Part shown: piece by piece, positions 53,365 through 62,372 of the stretch
How positions within the stretch are numbered: the stretch's first letter is position 1
How the letters are laid out: each line of letters opens with the position of its first letter
Assembly (NCBI RefSeq): GCF_900176635.1
Contig: NZ_FXLN01000004.1
Coordinates: 558,001-622,000 of the forward strand
Direction: 5' to 3'
DNA length: 64,000 nt
Source: Clostridium merdae
Lineage (GTDB): Bacteria > Bacillota > Clostridia > Oscillospirales > Acutalibacteraceae
Made by a program: the position numbers and the translations under genes
The notes under the pieces: generated by a model
What the model was told of the DNA's origin: nothing
The model's input: the letters and a program-made list of their open reading frames with translations, nothing else
Database searches by the model: none

Positions 53365-55035
53365 TCATACCTGCTCTGCATTACGCAGCATTTCATGGGC
53401 ATTCTCCAGCATAAGCTCCGTAACAGGGAAGCCTCCCATAATACGAGCCAGCTCGTTCGCCCGCCCCTCTGTATTCAGAGGGGTAATTTCGGTAAAGGTA
53501 CGATTTTCTTGCTGCTGTTTTTGGATCAATAAATGATTTTGAGCCAATGCGGCAATTTGCGCAAGGTGCGTTACACAAATTACTTGGTGCCCTGCTGCCG
53601 CCTCTCGAAGCTTTAGCCCAACCTTTTGGGCAGCACTTCCGCTAATACCGGTATCCACTTCATCGAAAATTAAGGTATCTACTTCATCTTTCCCCGCTAG
53701 TACCGATTTAATCGCCAGCATAATGCGGGAAAGCTCACCGCCAGAAGCTATTTTGGCAACCGGCTTTGGCGGTTCACCGGGGTTTGTCGACAAAAGAAAC
53801 TGAATTTTATCACAGCCGTTGGAATTGAGTGGGCAGCGTTCCTGCTCTACCTGAAAAGATACACTAGGCATATTTAAAAATTGCAGCTCGTTCTTCACGC
53901 TTTCTATAAACCCTGTGGAAGCCTTTTTACGTTGAGCAGAAAGAAGCTTAGCCAGACGTATGGCTTCTTCTTTGGCACTCTCATATTCCTCATTCAGCTT
54001 TGCCAGGCGTTCTTCCGAGAACTCAATATTCTTCAGCTCTGTGCGGCAATTTTCAAGGTAGCTTAACATTTCCTCTTCGGTTTCACCGTATTTCAGGCTA
54101 AGCCGATAGAGAAAATCCAAGCGGTCTTCCATTTGCTCGAGCTCTGCAGGGTCGTAATCCAACAGATCTGTGGCACGGCTAAGCTCCGCACTGCAGTCTT
54201 GCAGCTCGTATTCCAGGTTTTGAAAACGCTCCCCTAATGACTCTAGAGATGACATATATCGTTTGGCATCTAGCAACGCTGTGTTTATCTGAGCCATGGC
54301 AGACAGCACTCCGCCCTCTTCGTCACCGTCCAACAATGTTTTCACAAGCTGAAATTGCTGCACCATTCGCTCACTATTTCGGTACAGTGTACGCTTTTCC
54401 GTTAGTTCTTCCTGTTCACCAGGGCGCAATTCGGCTTCTTCCAGCTCTTGAATTTGGTATTTGAGCAAATCCATTCGGCGTTCTTTTTGAGATTCATCCA
54501 AATCAAACGCCTGCAGTTCATCCCGAACCTTGCACATAGTACGGTAAGCAAGCTGATACTCACTTAATAACGGCAACAGCTCGCCCACTCGATCTATGTA
54601 TCTTATATGCAAATCCGGAGATAAAAGCTGGTAGCTTTCATGCTGCCCATGTATGTTCACCAAAAAGGGAGCTAACTCTTTTAATACTGACACGGTGGCA
54701 GGTCTGCTGTTTAAGCGACAGGTGTTTTTGCCGGAGAGAGTAATTTCTCTTTGTATCAAAATCGTACTGTCATCATCAGTAGAATAGCCAAGCTCCTCCA
54801 GCTTTTTTAGTACAAGATGATTCGGCGAAGAAAAAACCGCACTCACAAACGCAGAAGAAGCACCGGTACGAATGAGCTCGCGAGAGGTTCTCTCCCCCAG
54901 AATCGCACCGATAGAATCAATGAGAATCGATTTACCGGCACCCGTTTCACCGGTAAGAACATTAAAACCCGCATCAAAGTCCAGTGAGCATTTTTCAATA
55001 ACAGCCACATTTTCAATATAAAGCTGCGAGAGCAT
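53365..55035 (-). CDS. recN: DNA repair protein RecN
   Basis: This SMC-like ATPase acts at double-strand breaks. Walker A is GETGAGKS (29-36), two long coiled coils lie at about 150-370, and the C-terminal ASGGELSRIMLA signature is followed by Walker B LIFDEVDTGISG. The 556-residue length is typical. CAGGTG precedes the ATG. It follows argR, the standard Firmicutes order; no LexA box is seen before it. Confidence 0.96.
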   Translation of the reverse strand: MLSQLYIENVAVIEKCSLDFDAGFNVLTGETGAGKSILIDSIGAILGERTSRELIRTGASSAFVSAVFSSPNHLVLKKLEELGYSTDDDSTILIQREITLSGKNTCRLNSRPATVSVLKELAPFLVNIHGQHESYQLLSPDLHIRYIDRVGELLPLLSEYQLAYRTMCKVRDELQAFDLDESQKERRMDLLKYQIQELEEAELRPGEQEELTEKRTLYRNSERMVQQFQLVKTLLDGDEEGGVLSAMAQINTALLDAKRYMSSLESLGERFQNLEYELQDCSAELSRATDLLDYDPAELEQMEDRLDFLYRLSLKYGETEEEMLSYLENCRTELKNIEFSEERLAKLNEEYESAKEEAIRLAKLLSAQRKKASTGFIESVKNELQFLNMPSVSFQVEQERCPLNSNGCDKIQFLLSTNPGEPPKPVAKIASGGELSRIMLAIKSVLAGKDEVDTLIFDEVDTGISGSAAQKVGLKLREAAAGHQVICVTHLAQIAALAQNHLLIQKQQQENRTFTEITPLNTEGRANELARIMGGFPVTELMLENAHEMLRNAEQV

Positions 55036-55041
55036 CGGTAT

Positions 55042-55497
55042 TCACCTGCCAGAAATCAGTTTTTTAAGATCCTCTTTTAGTTCCAGAGCCGTTTCGGGTG
55101 TTTTGGTAATTACCAGAAGAGTATCATCACCAGCTACCGTACCCACAACCTTCTCCCAGCGAAGGCCATCCAGTGCGGCACAAACGGCATTTGCCATGCC
55201 GGTTAAACACTTAATAACAACTAGGTTCATAGCATTATCAACTTCAATGGCAGAATCTTCAAATAGCGAATAAAAGATACCGGAGATATCTCGCGACGGC
55301 TCTTGGTTGTTGGCATAACGGTATTTACCGTCCGCAGACAGAATTTTCACCAACCGAAGTTCCTTAATATCTCGGGATACCGTTGCCTGCGTTACATCAA
55401 AACCGGCATCCTTTAAGCGTCGCAGAAGCTCTTCCTGGGTATCAACCTGGTATTCGCTGATGAGTTCCAGAATTTTCGTATGTCGTCTTGTTTTCAT
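55042..55497 (-). CDS. argR: Arginine repressor ArgR/AhrC
   Basis: This hexameric regulator controls arginine synthesis and catabolism. The N-terminal winged helix has QEELLRRLKDAGFDVTQATVSRDIKELRLVK, and the C-terminal arginine-binding core has GTVAGDDTLLVI. The ATG at 55497 has GGAG 8 bases upstream and gives 151 residues, the usual length; a start 10 codons earlier lacks support. It is one base from the nadK stop. Confidence 0.95.
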   Translation of the reverse strand: MKTRRHTKILELISEYQVDTQEELLRRLKDAGFDVTQATVSRDIKELRLVKILSADGKYRYANNQEPSRDISGIFYSLFEDSAIEVDNAMNLVVIKCLTGMANAVCAALDGLRWEKVVGTVAGDDTLLVITKTPETALELKEDLKKLISGR

Positions 55498-55498
55498 G

Positions 55499-56356
55499 TC
55501 ACGCTCTCCGTTCTGAAAGTTTTTCATTCACTATCTCATAAAAGGTTTGGTATTTTAAATCGATTAAGCTAACCGACCGGCTGGATTTTTGAAAGCGAAC
55601 GCAATCTTCTTCCGTTACCGGAATGGTTGGCTCACCATCAAGGGTTAAGAACATTTCGCTTTGGCCATTGGGAACTGCTTTTATATGCAACGTGGTATCT
55701 TCATCAAATACCACGGAGCGCGTGAGTAAAGAGTGCGGGCAAATCGGTGTTAAGAGTAAGCAGCGCATAGACGGCTCGATCACCGGTCCTCCCGCAGAAA
55801 GAGAATATGCCGTAGACCCGGTAGGGGTTGCAACGATTAGACCGTCCGCACGGTAATGGCAAAGATTATTCCCATTGTAAGAGACTTGAAAATCCAGAAT
55901 TCTTGACTGAGAGCCGCGAGAAATAACCCCTTCATTGAGTGCATAATACACCTTTTGGTATTGCTCACTTTTTAAAGAAGCTTCCAGCATAAGGCGGCGC
56001 TCCACCTTGTAGGTGCCATCTAAAAGCTGGCGCAATCGGTGAAGCTGGTTCGGCTCCAGCCCTGCCACAAACCCAATTCTGCCTGCATTTACACCCAGAA
56101 CAGGCTTGTTGGCTAACGCAGCATGTTTGGCTGCGTGAATAATGGTACCGTCGCCCCCAACGGCAATTACAACATCGCATGCAGATATCATGCCAAAAAA
56201 ATCCTCAAAAAATTCAATATCGCGGTATGGAAAGGTACTGTATAGGCTTGCTTCCATACAAACACGTATTTCCAAACGACGAAGCTCGCAAAGGAGGCTT
56301 TGCGTTACTTGTTCGGCATTCTTTTTTGTAAGATTCGGTATGATTGCTGCAATCAA
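55499..56356 (-). CDS. nadK: NAD kinase
   Basis: NadK phosphorylates NAD to NADP. The GGDGT motif is at about residues 67-71, followed by GVNAGRIGFVAGL and the TPTGSTAYSLSAGGP substrate site. Its 285 residues are typical of the Gram-positive enzyme. The TTG at 56356 has GGTGG 9 bases upstream and overlaps the tlyA stop by four bases, which supports it. Confidence 0.95.
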   Translation of the reverse strand: MIAAIIPNLTKKNAEQVTQSLLCELRRLEIRVCMEASLYSTFPYRDIEFFEDFFGMISACDVVIAVGGDGTIIHAAKHAALANKPVLGVNAGRIGFVAGLEPNQLHRLRQLLDGTYKVERRLMLEASLKSEQYQKVYYALNEGVISRGSQSRILDFQVSYNGNNLCHYRADGLIVATPTGSTAYSLSAGGPVIEPSMRCLLLTPICPHSLLTRSVVFDEDTTLHIKAVPNGQSEMFLTLDGEPTIPVTEEDCVRFQKSSRSVSLIDLKYQTFYEIVNEKLSERRA

Positions 56357-57174
56357 TGTGTATCACCACCGCTTAACTCATTATGAGATTGCTCTACTAA
56401 AGCCGAAATGGACTGACCACTTAAGTCTTCGGTTTCTTCAGCCTTTTGAAGATAGATTAAATATTCTATGTTCCCCTCTGGCCCTTTGACCGGTGAAAAG
56501 GTAAGCCCTAATACCGAAAAACCATGAGAAAGAACAAAATCGCGAATTTTTTCTATCACCTGTTCATGAACTGCTTTATCGCGCACGACACCTTTTTTGC
56601 CAACATTTTCACGCCCTGCTTCAAACTGTGGCTTAATGAGGCAAAGTGCCCGCGCGTTTTCAGATAAAAAGGTTCTTGCTACGGGTAATACTAAGGTTAA
56701 TGAGATAAAGGAAACATCCACGCTAAAAAAGTCAATGGAGTCGGTTATTTGCTCGGTTGTTAGGTAACGAACGTTGGTGCGTTCCATATTTACAACGCGG
56801 GGGTCTGTGCGGAGCTTCCAGGCAAGCTGGCCGTAGCCAACATCCACTGCGTATACCTTTTCGGCACTATTTTGCAGCATACAGTCGGTAAAACCACCCG
56901 TAGAAGCGCCAATATCCATACAGATTTGGCCGGTAAGGTTAAGTCCATACTGCTCGATGGCCTTTTCAAGCTTTAAGCCGCCGCGGCTTACATAACGCAA
57001 GCCTTGCCCCCGTACCTCTATGGCAGTATCTGTGGGCAGCATCGTGCCCGGTTTGTCTGATTTTTGGTTATCTACATAAACGTTCCCCAGCATAACAAGG
57101 GTTTTGGCCTTTTCTCGGCTATCTGCAAATCCCTTTTCAAACACTAAGGTGTCGAGTCTTTTTTTTTCTATCAC
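56353..57174 (-). CDS. TlyA family rRNA methyltransferase
   Basis: This family (YqxC/TlyA, also called hemolysin) methylates 2'-O positions in rRNA; in mycobacteria it is C1409 and C1920. An S4 domain (about 5-65) is followed by an FtsJ-like methyltransferase domain with MDIGASTGGFTDC and DVSFISL. Its 273 residues are typical. The GTG at 57174 follows GGAG by 8 bases and overlaps the dxs stop by four bases. Neighbours dxs, nadK, argR and recN match the Bacillus order. Confidence 0.92.
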   Translation of the reverse strand: MIEKKRLDTLVFEKGFADSREKAKTLVMLGNVYVDNQKSDKPGTMLPTDTAIEVRGQGLRYVSRGGLKLEKAIEQYGLNLTGQICMDIGASTGGFTDCMLQNSAEKVYAVDVGYGQLAWKLRTDPRVVNMERTNVRYLTTEQITDSIDFFSVDVSFISLTLVLPVARTFLSENARALCLIKPQFEAGRENVGKKGVVRDKAVHEQVIEKIRDFVLSHGFSVLGLTFSPVKGPEGNIEYLIYLQKAEETEDLSGQSISALVEQSHNELSGGDTH

Positions 57175-59030
57175 TTCACGTACTCCGTTTGAATCAAGTT
57201 TTTCATTCCCTCACTGTCCAGCCCCAGTTCAGCCAAAGACTGGCGCATCGTCGCTTGCTTTACAAAACGGTTTTCCACCGCCTGCAAGGTCGTTTTGCCT
57301 TGATAGCCCTGCTGGTACATTTGGTAGAAGAAATGCTCGCCTATTCCGCCTTGCCGTATTCCTTCTTCAAAAAAGAAAGTATGGCTGGCATCCAAACAAG
57401 CATTCACTGCCTGAGGGTCTACCGGGTGGATTCGGTTGAGTTTTATAATCCGCATAGAAATGCCTTCTTTTTTTAGCTTCTTTGCCGCAAGGCAAGCCAT
57501 TGAAAACATTCTTCCATAGGTAACAAGTGCAATAGGTGCTTGCGGGTTACCGTAAACGTCGTAAGAGTTCCCGGTTACCACAAAATCGTCGGGCTGGTAG
57601 AGCTGCCCTCCGCGGGGATAACGCACTGCCGTTACTCCGGGGCAATCGTAAATAGCTTGGTGAAGAAGTAGCTCCAGCTCGTCATGGTAAGCAGGCGAGA
57701 AAATGGTCATGTTTGGTATCGCGCTAAGCAGAGAGACATCAAACAGGCCTTGGTGGGTTTCCCCATCCTCTCCTACCACTCCGGCGCGGTCGATTGCAAG
57801 GGTAACTTTGAGGTTTTGCAGAGCCGCATCATGAATTACCTGATCGATACTGCGCTGCAAAAAGCTGGAATATACCGCAAACACCGGTAGCATTCCTCCG
57901 GCAGCAAGGCCGCCTGCAAAGGTAACTGCGTGTTCTTCCGCAATACCTACATCAAAAAATCGACTGGGGTACGCTTTGTGGAAGCCCGCTAGCCCGGTTC
58001 CACTCTCCATTGCGGCAGTAATAGCACAAATTCGCTCATCTTTCTCAGCGAACGCCATAAGACTTTTCCCAAATACTTTCGAAAAGTTCTCGCCGGAAGC
58101 CTGCGATTCCCCGGTTTTAATATCAAAACAAGAAACGCCATGGAATGCGTCCGGGTTCTTCTCTGCAAAGGTGTAGCCCTTTCCCTTAGCTGTTATCACA
58201 TGCAATAAAACAGGGCGGTTAATCTCTTTTGCACTTTGTAGTATGGTTATGAGCTGCTCCACATCATGCCCATCATAAGGGCCGTAATATGCAAAGCCCA
58301 TATCTTCAAATAAGGTTCCCTTATAAAGTGCCTGCTTAAGCAAGGTTTTGGAGGTTTGCAACACATTACTAATAGGGCTTCCAAGCACAGGCAGATGGTC
58401 AAGAATCCCTTCCACCGTTCCTTTGGCTTTCAAGTACCCAGGCTGGGTACGAATATGCGCCAAATATCTTGCAATAGAACCTACATTTTTAGAGATAGAC
58501 ATTTTATTATCATTTAAAATAACGATTAAATTTTTCGGGAAACGACCAGCGTTATTCAGACCCTCGTAAGCAAGGCCACCAGTTAGAGCACCATCGCCAA
58601 TCACAGCTACAACATGACTTGGGTCTTCATGCAGCTTTTTTGCACTGGCAAGCCCTAAGGCAACGGAAATTGATGTGCTGCTATGCCCCGAATGGAATGG
58701 GTCGCAGTCGCTTTCTTTGGGATTTGGGTAGCCGGAAAGCCCTCCCTGTGTACGAATAGAAGAAAGCTGCTTTTTGCGCCCAGTTAGTATTTTATGGGTG
58801 TAAGACTGGTGTCCTACATCCCACACGATATTGTCGAAAGGAACATCAAAAACATAGTGCAGCGCAACCGTAAGCTCAATCACACCCAAATTCGATGCCA
58901 AATGGCCGCCATTTTTTGCAACCGTGCGGATAATTTCCTGCCGGATTTCTTTGCATAATATGTTCAGTTCATCCATTGTTAAGGATCTAAGATCCCTTGG
59001 AGACTCGATGCCATTTAAATATTTACCCAT
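57171..59030 (-). CDS. dxs: 1-Deoxy-D-xylulose-5-phosphate synthase
   Basis: Dxs condenses pyruvate and glyceraldehyde 3-phosphate, the first step of the MEP isoprenoid pathway, with thiamine diphosphate. It shows DVGHQSYTHKIL, the thiamine motif GDGALTGG with NDNKMSIS, a transketolase central domain with EEHAVTFAGGLA, and a C-terminal domain. Its 619 residues are typical. GAGG precedes the ATG at 59030. Confidence 0.97.
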   Translation of the reverse strand: MGKYLNGIESPRDLRSLTMDELNILCKEIRQEIIRTVAKNGGHLASNLGVIELTVALHYVFDVPFDNIVWDVGHQSYTHKILTGRKKQLSSIRTQGGLSGYPNPKESDCDPFHSGHSSTSISVALGLASAKKLHEDPSHVVAVIGDGALTGGLAYEGLNNAGRFPKNLIVILNDNKMSISKNVGSIARYLAHIRTQPGYLKAKGTVEGILDHLPVLGSPISNVLQTSKTLLKQALYKGTLFEDMGFAYYGPYDGHDVEQLITILQSAKEINRPVLLHVITAKGKGYTFAEKNPDAFHGVSCFDIKTGESQASGENFSKVFGKSLMAFAEKDERICAITAAMESGTGLAGFHKAYPSRFFDVGIAEEHAVTFAGGLAAGGMLPVFAVYSSFLQRSIDQVIHDAALQNLKVTLAIDRAGVVGEDGETHQGLFDVSLLSAIPNMTIFSPAYHDELELLLHQAIYDCPGVTAVRYPRGGQLYQPDDFVVTGNSYDVYGNPQAPIALVTYGRMFSMACLAAKKLKKEGISMRIIKLNRIHPVDPQAVNACLDASHTFFFEEGIRQGGIGEHFFYQMYQQGYQGKTTLQAVENRFVKQATMRQSLAELGLDSEGMKNLIQTEYVK

Positions 59031-59062
59031 CCAAGAAACCTCGGTTCATTGTAATGAAGCAA

Positions 59063-59923
59063 TCATACGGTAATACCGCCATGCCTTTTTGCTGCAACCA
59101 GCGTGTTTTGCAGCAGCATTGCAACCGTCATGGGGCCAACGCCGCCCGGAACAGGAGTGATATATGAAGCAATCGGCTCAACCGATTCAAAATCCACATC
59201 TCCACATAATTTCCCTTCCGCGTTGCGGTTCATACCAACATCGATTACGACTGCCCCGGGGCAGACCATATCACTGGTAATAAAGCCGGCTTTGCCTACG
59301 GCACTGACTAAAATATCTGCCTCACGGCAAATTTGCGCTAAGTTTTCTGTTTTACTGTGGCAAATGGTAACGGTAGCATCTGCGTGCAAGAGCAGCATCG
59401 CCATTGGTTTGCCGACAATATCGCTACGGCCTACCATAACACAGCGTTTACCCGTGGGGTTGATTCCAGATTCGCGGAGCATTTGCATAATCCCCGCAGG
59501 GGTGCAGGGCAAAAAGAAGAAATCGCCCCGCATGATATGCCCAATATTCTCCGGGTGGAAGGCATCCACATCTTTGTCTGGGCGAATGAGAGAGACCACT
59601 CGGTCAGAATCCAGTTTACCTGGCAGCGGGAGCTGGAGCAAGATTCCGTCTATATCTTCTCTTTCATTTAATGAGCAAATGGTTTCTTCTAGTTCTTGTT
59701 GTGTAATTGAAGCAGACAGACGAAACAATTCAAAAGAAATACCCACCTCTTCGCAGGCCTTTTCTTTATTTTTTACATACACTTCGGATGCAGAATCCTC
59801 CCCAACCAAAACCACGGCCAAGCCGGGGGTAATCCCTTGCTCTTCTTGCAAAGCTTCTATTTCTTGTCTAATCCGTTTGCGAACCGCTTCAGAGATCGCT
59901 TTTCCATCCATCAATTGAGCCAT
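59063..59923 (-). CDS. folD: Bifunctional methylenetetrahydrofolate dehydrogenase/cyclohydrolase
   Basis: FolD oxidises and hydrolyses methylene-THF to 10-formyl-THF. It has the YVKNKEKACEEVGI lysine region, LQLPLPGKLD, GRSDIVGKP and PVPGGVGPMTVAML signatures. Its 286 residues are typical. GGGAGG lies 6 bases before the ATG. It lies between lgt and dxs in the same direction. Confidence 0.97.
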   Translation of the reverse strand: MAQLMDGKAISEAVRKRIRQEIEALQEEQGITPGLAVVLVGEDSASEVYVKNKEKACEEVGISFELFRLSASITQQELEETICSLNEREDIDGILLQLPLPGKLDSDRVVSLIRPDKDVDAFHPENIGHIMRGDFFFLPCTPAGIMQMLRESGINPTGKRCVMVGRSDIVGKPMAMLLLHADATVTICHSKTENLAQICREADILVSAVGKAGFITSDMVCPGAVVIDVGMNRNAEGKLCGDVDFESVEPIASYITPVPGGVGPMTVAMLLQNTLVAAKRHGGITV

Positions 59924-59980
59924 AAATAGCCTCCCATAAATTTCCCTTATTCCCGTATTCCTTGCAAGCCAAGGCTCGGT

Positions 59981-61081
59981 TTATTCTTTTTGTGCAGCTT
60001 CGTCTGACGCAGATTCTTCCACAACATTTTCTGTATGAGTTGTTACTGTGGTTTCTTCGCTTTGAGCCGTATCTTCCACTGGATTATCCCTTATCACAGG
60101 AGAACCAACCTCAGCGGTTTCCTCTATATCAGAGTCATTGACGGTATCGTTTCTTACCAATTTGGGAGTAATATCACTGAAAATGGTGCTCTTGCCATCT
60201 CCTATTTCACTCTCCGCGACCGCAAATGTGATTCCATTGAGAGCCATCACCTTAGAGGAACCGATGCCCGAAAGGCTCGTTTTATTGCGGAAAATAATTA
60301 ATAAAGCTAAAGCAACCAGTACCGTTGCTGCTGCCAAAAGCTGAGATATTCTTAGATTAATGACCGGAGCAATCAGGCTGTCGGTACGCAAGCCTTCAAT
60401 CCAAAAGCGGCCAAGACCATACCACAGCAGGTAGAGCAAGAAAACCTGCCCGTCATACCGGCGCACTTTGGTCGCAACCAAATGCAGAAGGCCAAAGCCA
60501 ATAAGGCACCAAATCGATTCATATAAAAAACAAGGGTGAACGGGGCCGTCAACCATCAAGCGTGTTCGGTCACTCATCATACCCCAAGGCAAATCGGTGG
60601 CTGTGCCAAAGGCTTCTTGGTTTACATAGTTGCCCCAACGCCCCACGGTTTGTCCAATTAAAAAGCCGAGCGCAGCTAAATCGAGCACAGCGGCTATTTT
60701 AAGCCGGCGCAGCTTTGCCATAAACGCACCGCAAAGAAGACCGCCAATAATGCCGCCATAAATGGCAAGACCACCGTTCCAAATATATAAAATACTAATA
60801 GGGTCTTTGACATATTGGTCACCGGGGTAAAATATGACATAATACAGTCTTGCACCGATAATACCGCCAATCATACCTACAATTACGGCATCGATTAGCC
60901 GATCTTGGTCTACATTGAACTTTCTGCAGCTGAACATCAGGTACAAAAAGGCCAGAAGAAATCCCATTGCAATAATTACGCCATACCACTGAATTGTAAA
61001 GTTACCAATGGAAAAGGCAGTCGGGTTTATGTTGAAGTCGAGTCCCAATTTTGGGAACTCGACGGTATGAACTTGGTACAT
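59981..61081 (-). CDS. lgt: Prolipoprotein diacylglyceryl transferase with acidic C-terminal tail
   Basis: Lgt attaches diacylglyceryl to the lipobox cysteine of prelipoproteins such as the binding protein at 2009. Seven membrane helices and the signature VGRWGNYVNQEAFG are present, with the HP(C)FLYES region and YGLGRFWIEGLR. The enzyme part ends near residue 270. The final 95 residues are a hydrophilic, Glu/Thr/Ser-rich tail not needed in most homologues, which are about 270-300 long. GGAGG precedes the ATG at 61081. Confidence 0.93.
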   Translation of the reverse strand: MYQVHTVEFPKLGLDFNINPTAFSIGNFTIQWYGVIIAMGFLLAFLYLMFSCRKFNVDQDRLIDAVIVGMIGGIIGARLYYVIFYPGDQYVKDPISILYIWNGGLAIYGGIIGGLLCGAFMAKLRRLKIAAVLDLAALGFLIGQTVGRWGNYVNQEAFGTATDLPWGMMSDRTRLMVDGPVHPCFLYESIWCLIGFGLLHLVATKVRRYDGQVFLLYLLWYGLGRFWIEGLRTDSLIAPVINLRISQLLAAATVLVALALLIIFRNKTSLSGIGSSKVMALNGITFAVAESEIGDGKSTIFSDITPKLVRNDTVNDSDIEETAEVGSPVIRDNPVEDTAQSEETTVTTHTENVVEESASDEAAQKE

Positions 61082-61097
61082 GAAAGGTTGCCTCCAA

Positions 61098-62372
61098 TTA
61101 TTTGATAGGGGTAATCACCGAGAGCGCAGAGTTTTTGGTAAGAAGCTGTTTTTCCAGCATATCTTGAACATCTTGTAGCTCAACGGTGGCCAGCGCATCA
61201 ATATAAGAGAAAAGTTCGCGCTCGTCAAACGTTAAAGTAATCATAGCGTTTGCAATGGCTTCCGCACTATTGAGCGCAGCAACATTTCTGCCGTACAACG
61301 CTTTTCTTGCTCTGGCAAACGCATCTTGCGGGATGCCCTCTTTGCGCAAGCGTTCTACCTCGTTGCAAATTTCTTTGGCAACGGCATCTGGATCCTTTGA
61401 TTCCCCAGAGAAAATAACGGCGGCATAGCCAGGCCCTTCAAAATACTCACTGCCAAAGGATGCCGTATTAATCAGGTTTGCATCCAACAGGCGGCGATAG
61501 AGCGGAGATGCATCCGACGCTAAAAGCTCGAGCAACACTTCCATTTGTGCCAACTCTTTTACATTCCGGTGTCCAGCGGCTTCTTTAAAACCAAATTGGA
61601 ACAAGGGTAGCGTAACCGAAAGCTTTTGCTCCACACGTTTTTCTACCACACCCGCAGGTTCTTCTTCAAAAATTCGCTCTACTTCAACAGGCTTCGAAGA
61701 TTTGAGCATTTTATCACATAGCTCCAGCACGCGCTCGGGGTCAATATTGCCCGCAACGCAGAGAGCCATATTATTTAGGTTATAAAAGGTGTTATAGCAG
61801 CGGTAGAGATAATCCGGGGTAATTTCAGCGATGCTTTCTACGGTTCCGGCAATATCAATTTTCACCGGATGGTGATGATACAGCGCCTTGAGCAGGTTAA
61901 ACATGACCCTCCACTGCGGGTCATCGTCATACATCCGAATTTCCTGCCCAATAATACCTTGCTCTTTTTGAACGGTTTGCTCCGTAAAATACGGGGACTG
62001 CACAAAATCAAGCAAAATTTCAAGGGATTCATATACATTCTCTGTGCTAGAGAACAAGTAGCAGGTTTTATCAAAAGAGGTATACGCATTCGCAGAAGCA
62101 CCCGTTTTTGCAAACCGGGTAAAAGCGTCTCCGTCTTCACTTTCAAAAAGCTTATGCTCTAAAAAGTGTGCGATTCCTTCCGGAACCGTGCAAACTTCTT
62201 TTTCGTCTGAGCGGCGGAAGCTGGTATCTACCGAACCATAGCGTGTGCCAAAAATAGCATAGGTGGAGTTGCTCCCCTCTTTGGGATATACAAAAATGCG
62301 CAGGCCACTCGGGTGCTTTACGCTGTAATAGCTGTCGTGTACACGCTCATTTGTAATTTTGTCCATTTTCAT
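61098..62372 (-). CDS. yfmH: M16 peptidase, YfmH-like active subunit
   Basis: This is an insulinase-family zinc peptidase of 424 residues. The inverted zinc motif is intact as HFLEHKLFE (HxxEH, about residues 69-73), with a downstream conserved Glu. The second half has the R/Y substrate-side domain with SAEAIANAM. It overlaps yfmF by four bases and follows GGGGGAG by 8 bases. In Firmicutes this pair is annotated as associated with EF-P 5-aminopentanol modification, although no efp gene lies here. Confidence 0.88.
   Translation of the reverse strand: MKMDKITNERVHDSYYSVKHPSGLRIFVYPKEGSNSTYAIFGTRYGSVDTSFRRSDEKEVCTVPEGIAHFLEHKLFESEDGDAFTRFAKTGASANAYTSFDKTCYLFSSTENVYESLEILLDFVQSPYFTEQTVQKEQGIIGQEIRMYDDDPQWRVMFNLLKALYHHHPVKIDIAGTVESIAEITPDYLYRCYNTFYNLNNMALCVAGNIDPERVLELCDKMLKSSKPVEVERIFEEEPAGVVEKRVEQKLSVTLPLFQFGFKEAAGHRNVKELAQMEVLLELLASDASPLYRRLLDANLINTASFGSEYFEGPGYAAVIFSGESKDPDAVAKEICNEVERLRKEGIPQDAFARARKALYGRNVAALNSAEAIANAMITLTFDERELFSYIDALATVELQDVQDMLEKQLLTKNSALSVITPIK

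Noticed and set aside
59103..59918. 271-codon open frame on the + strand across folD
   Set aside because: It is an antisense shadow of folD with no ribosome-binding site and no recognisable protein features; folD is fully supported.
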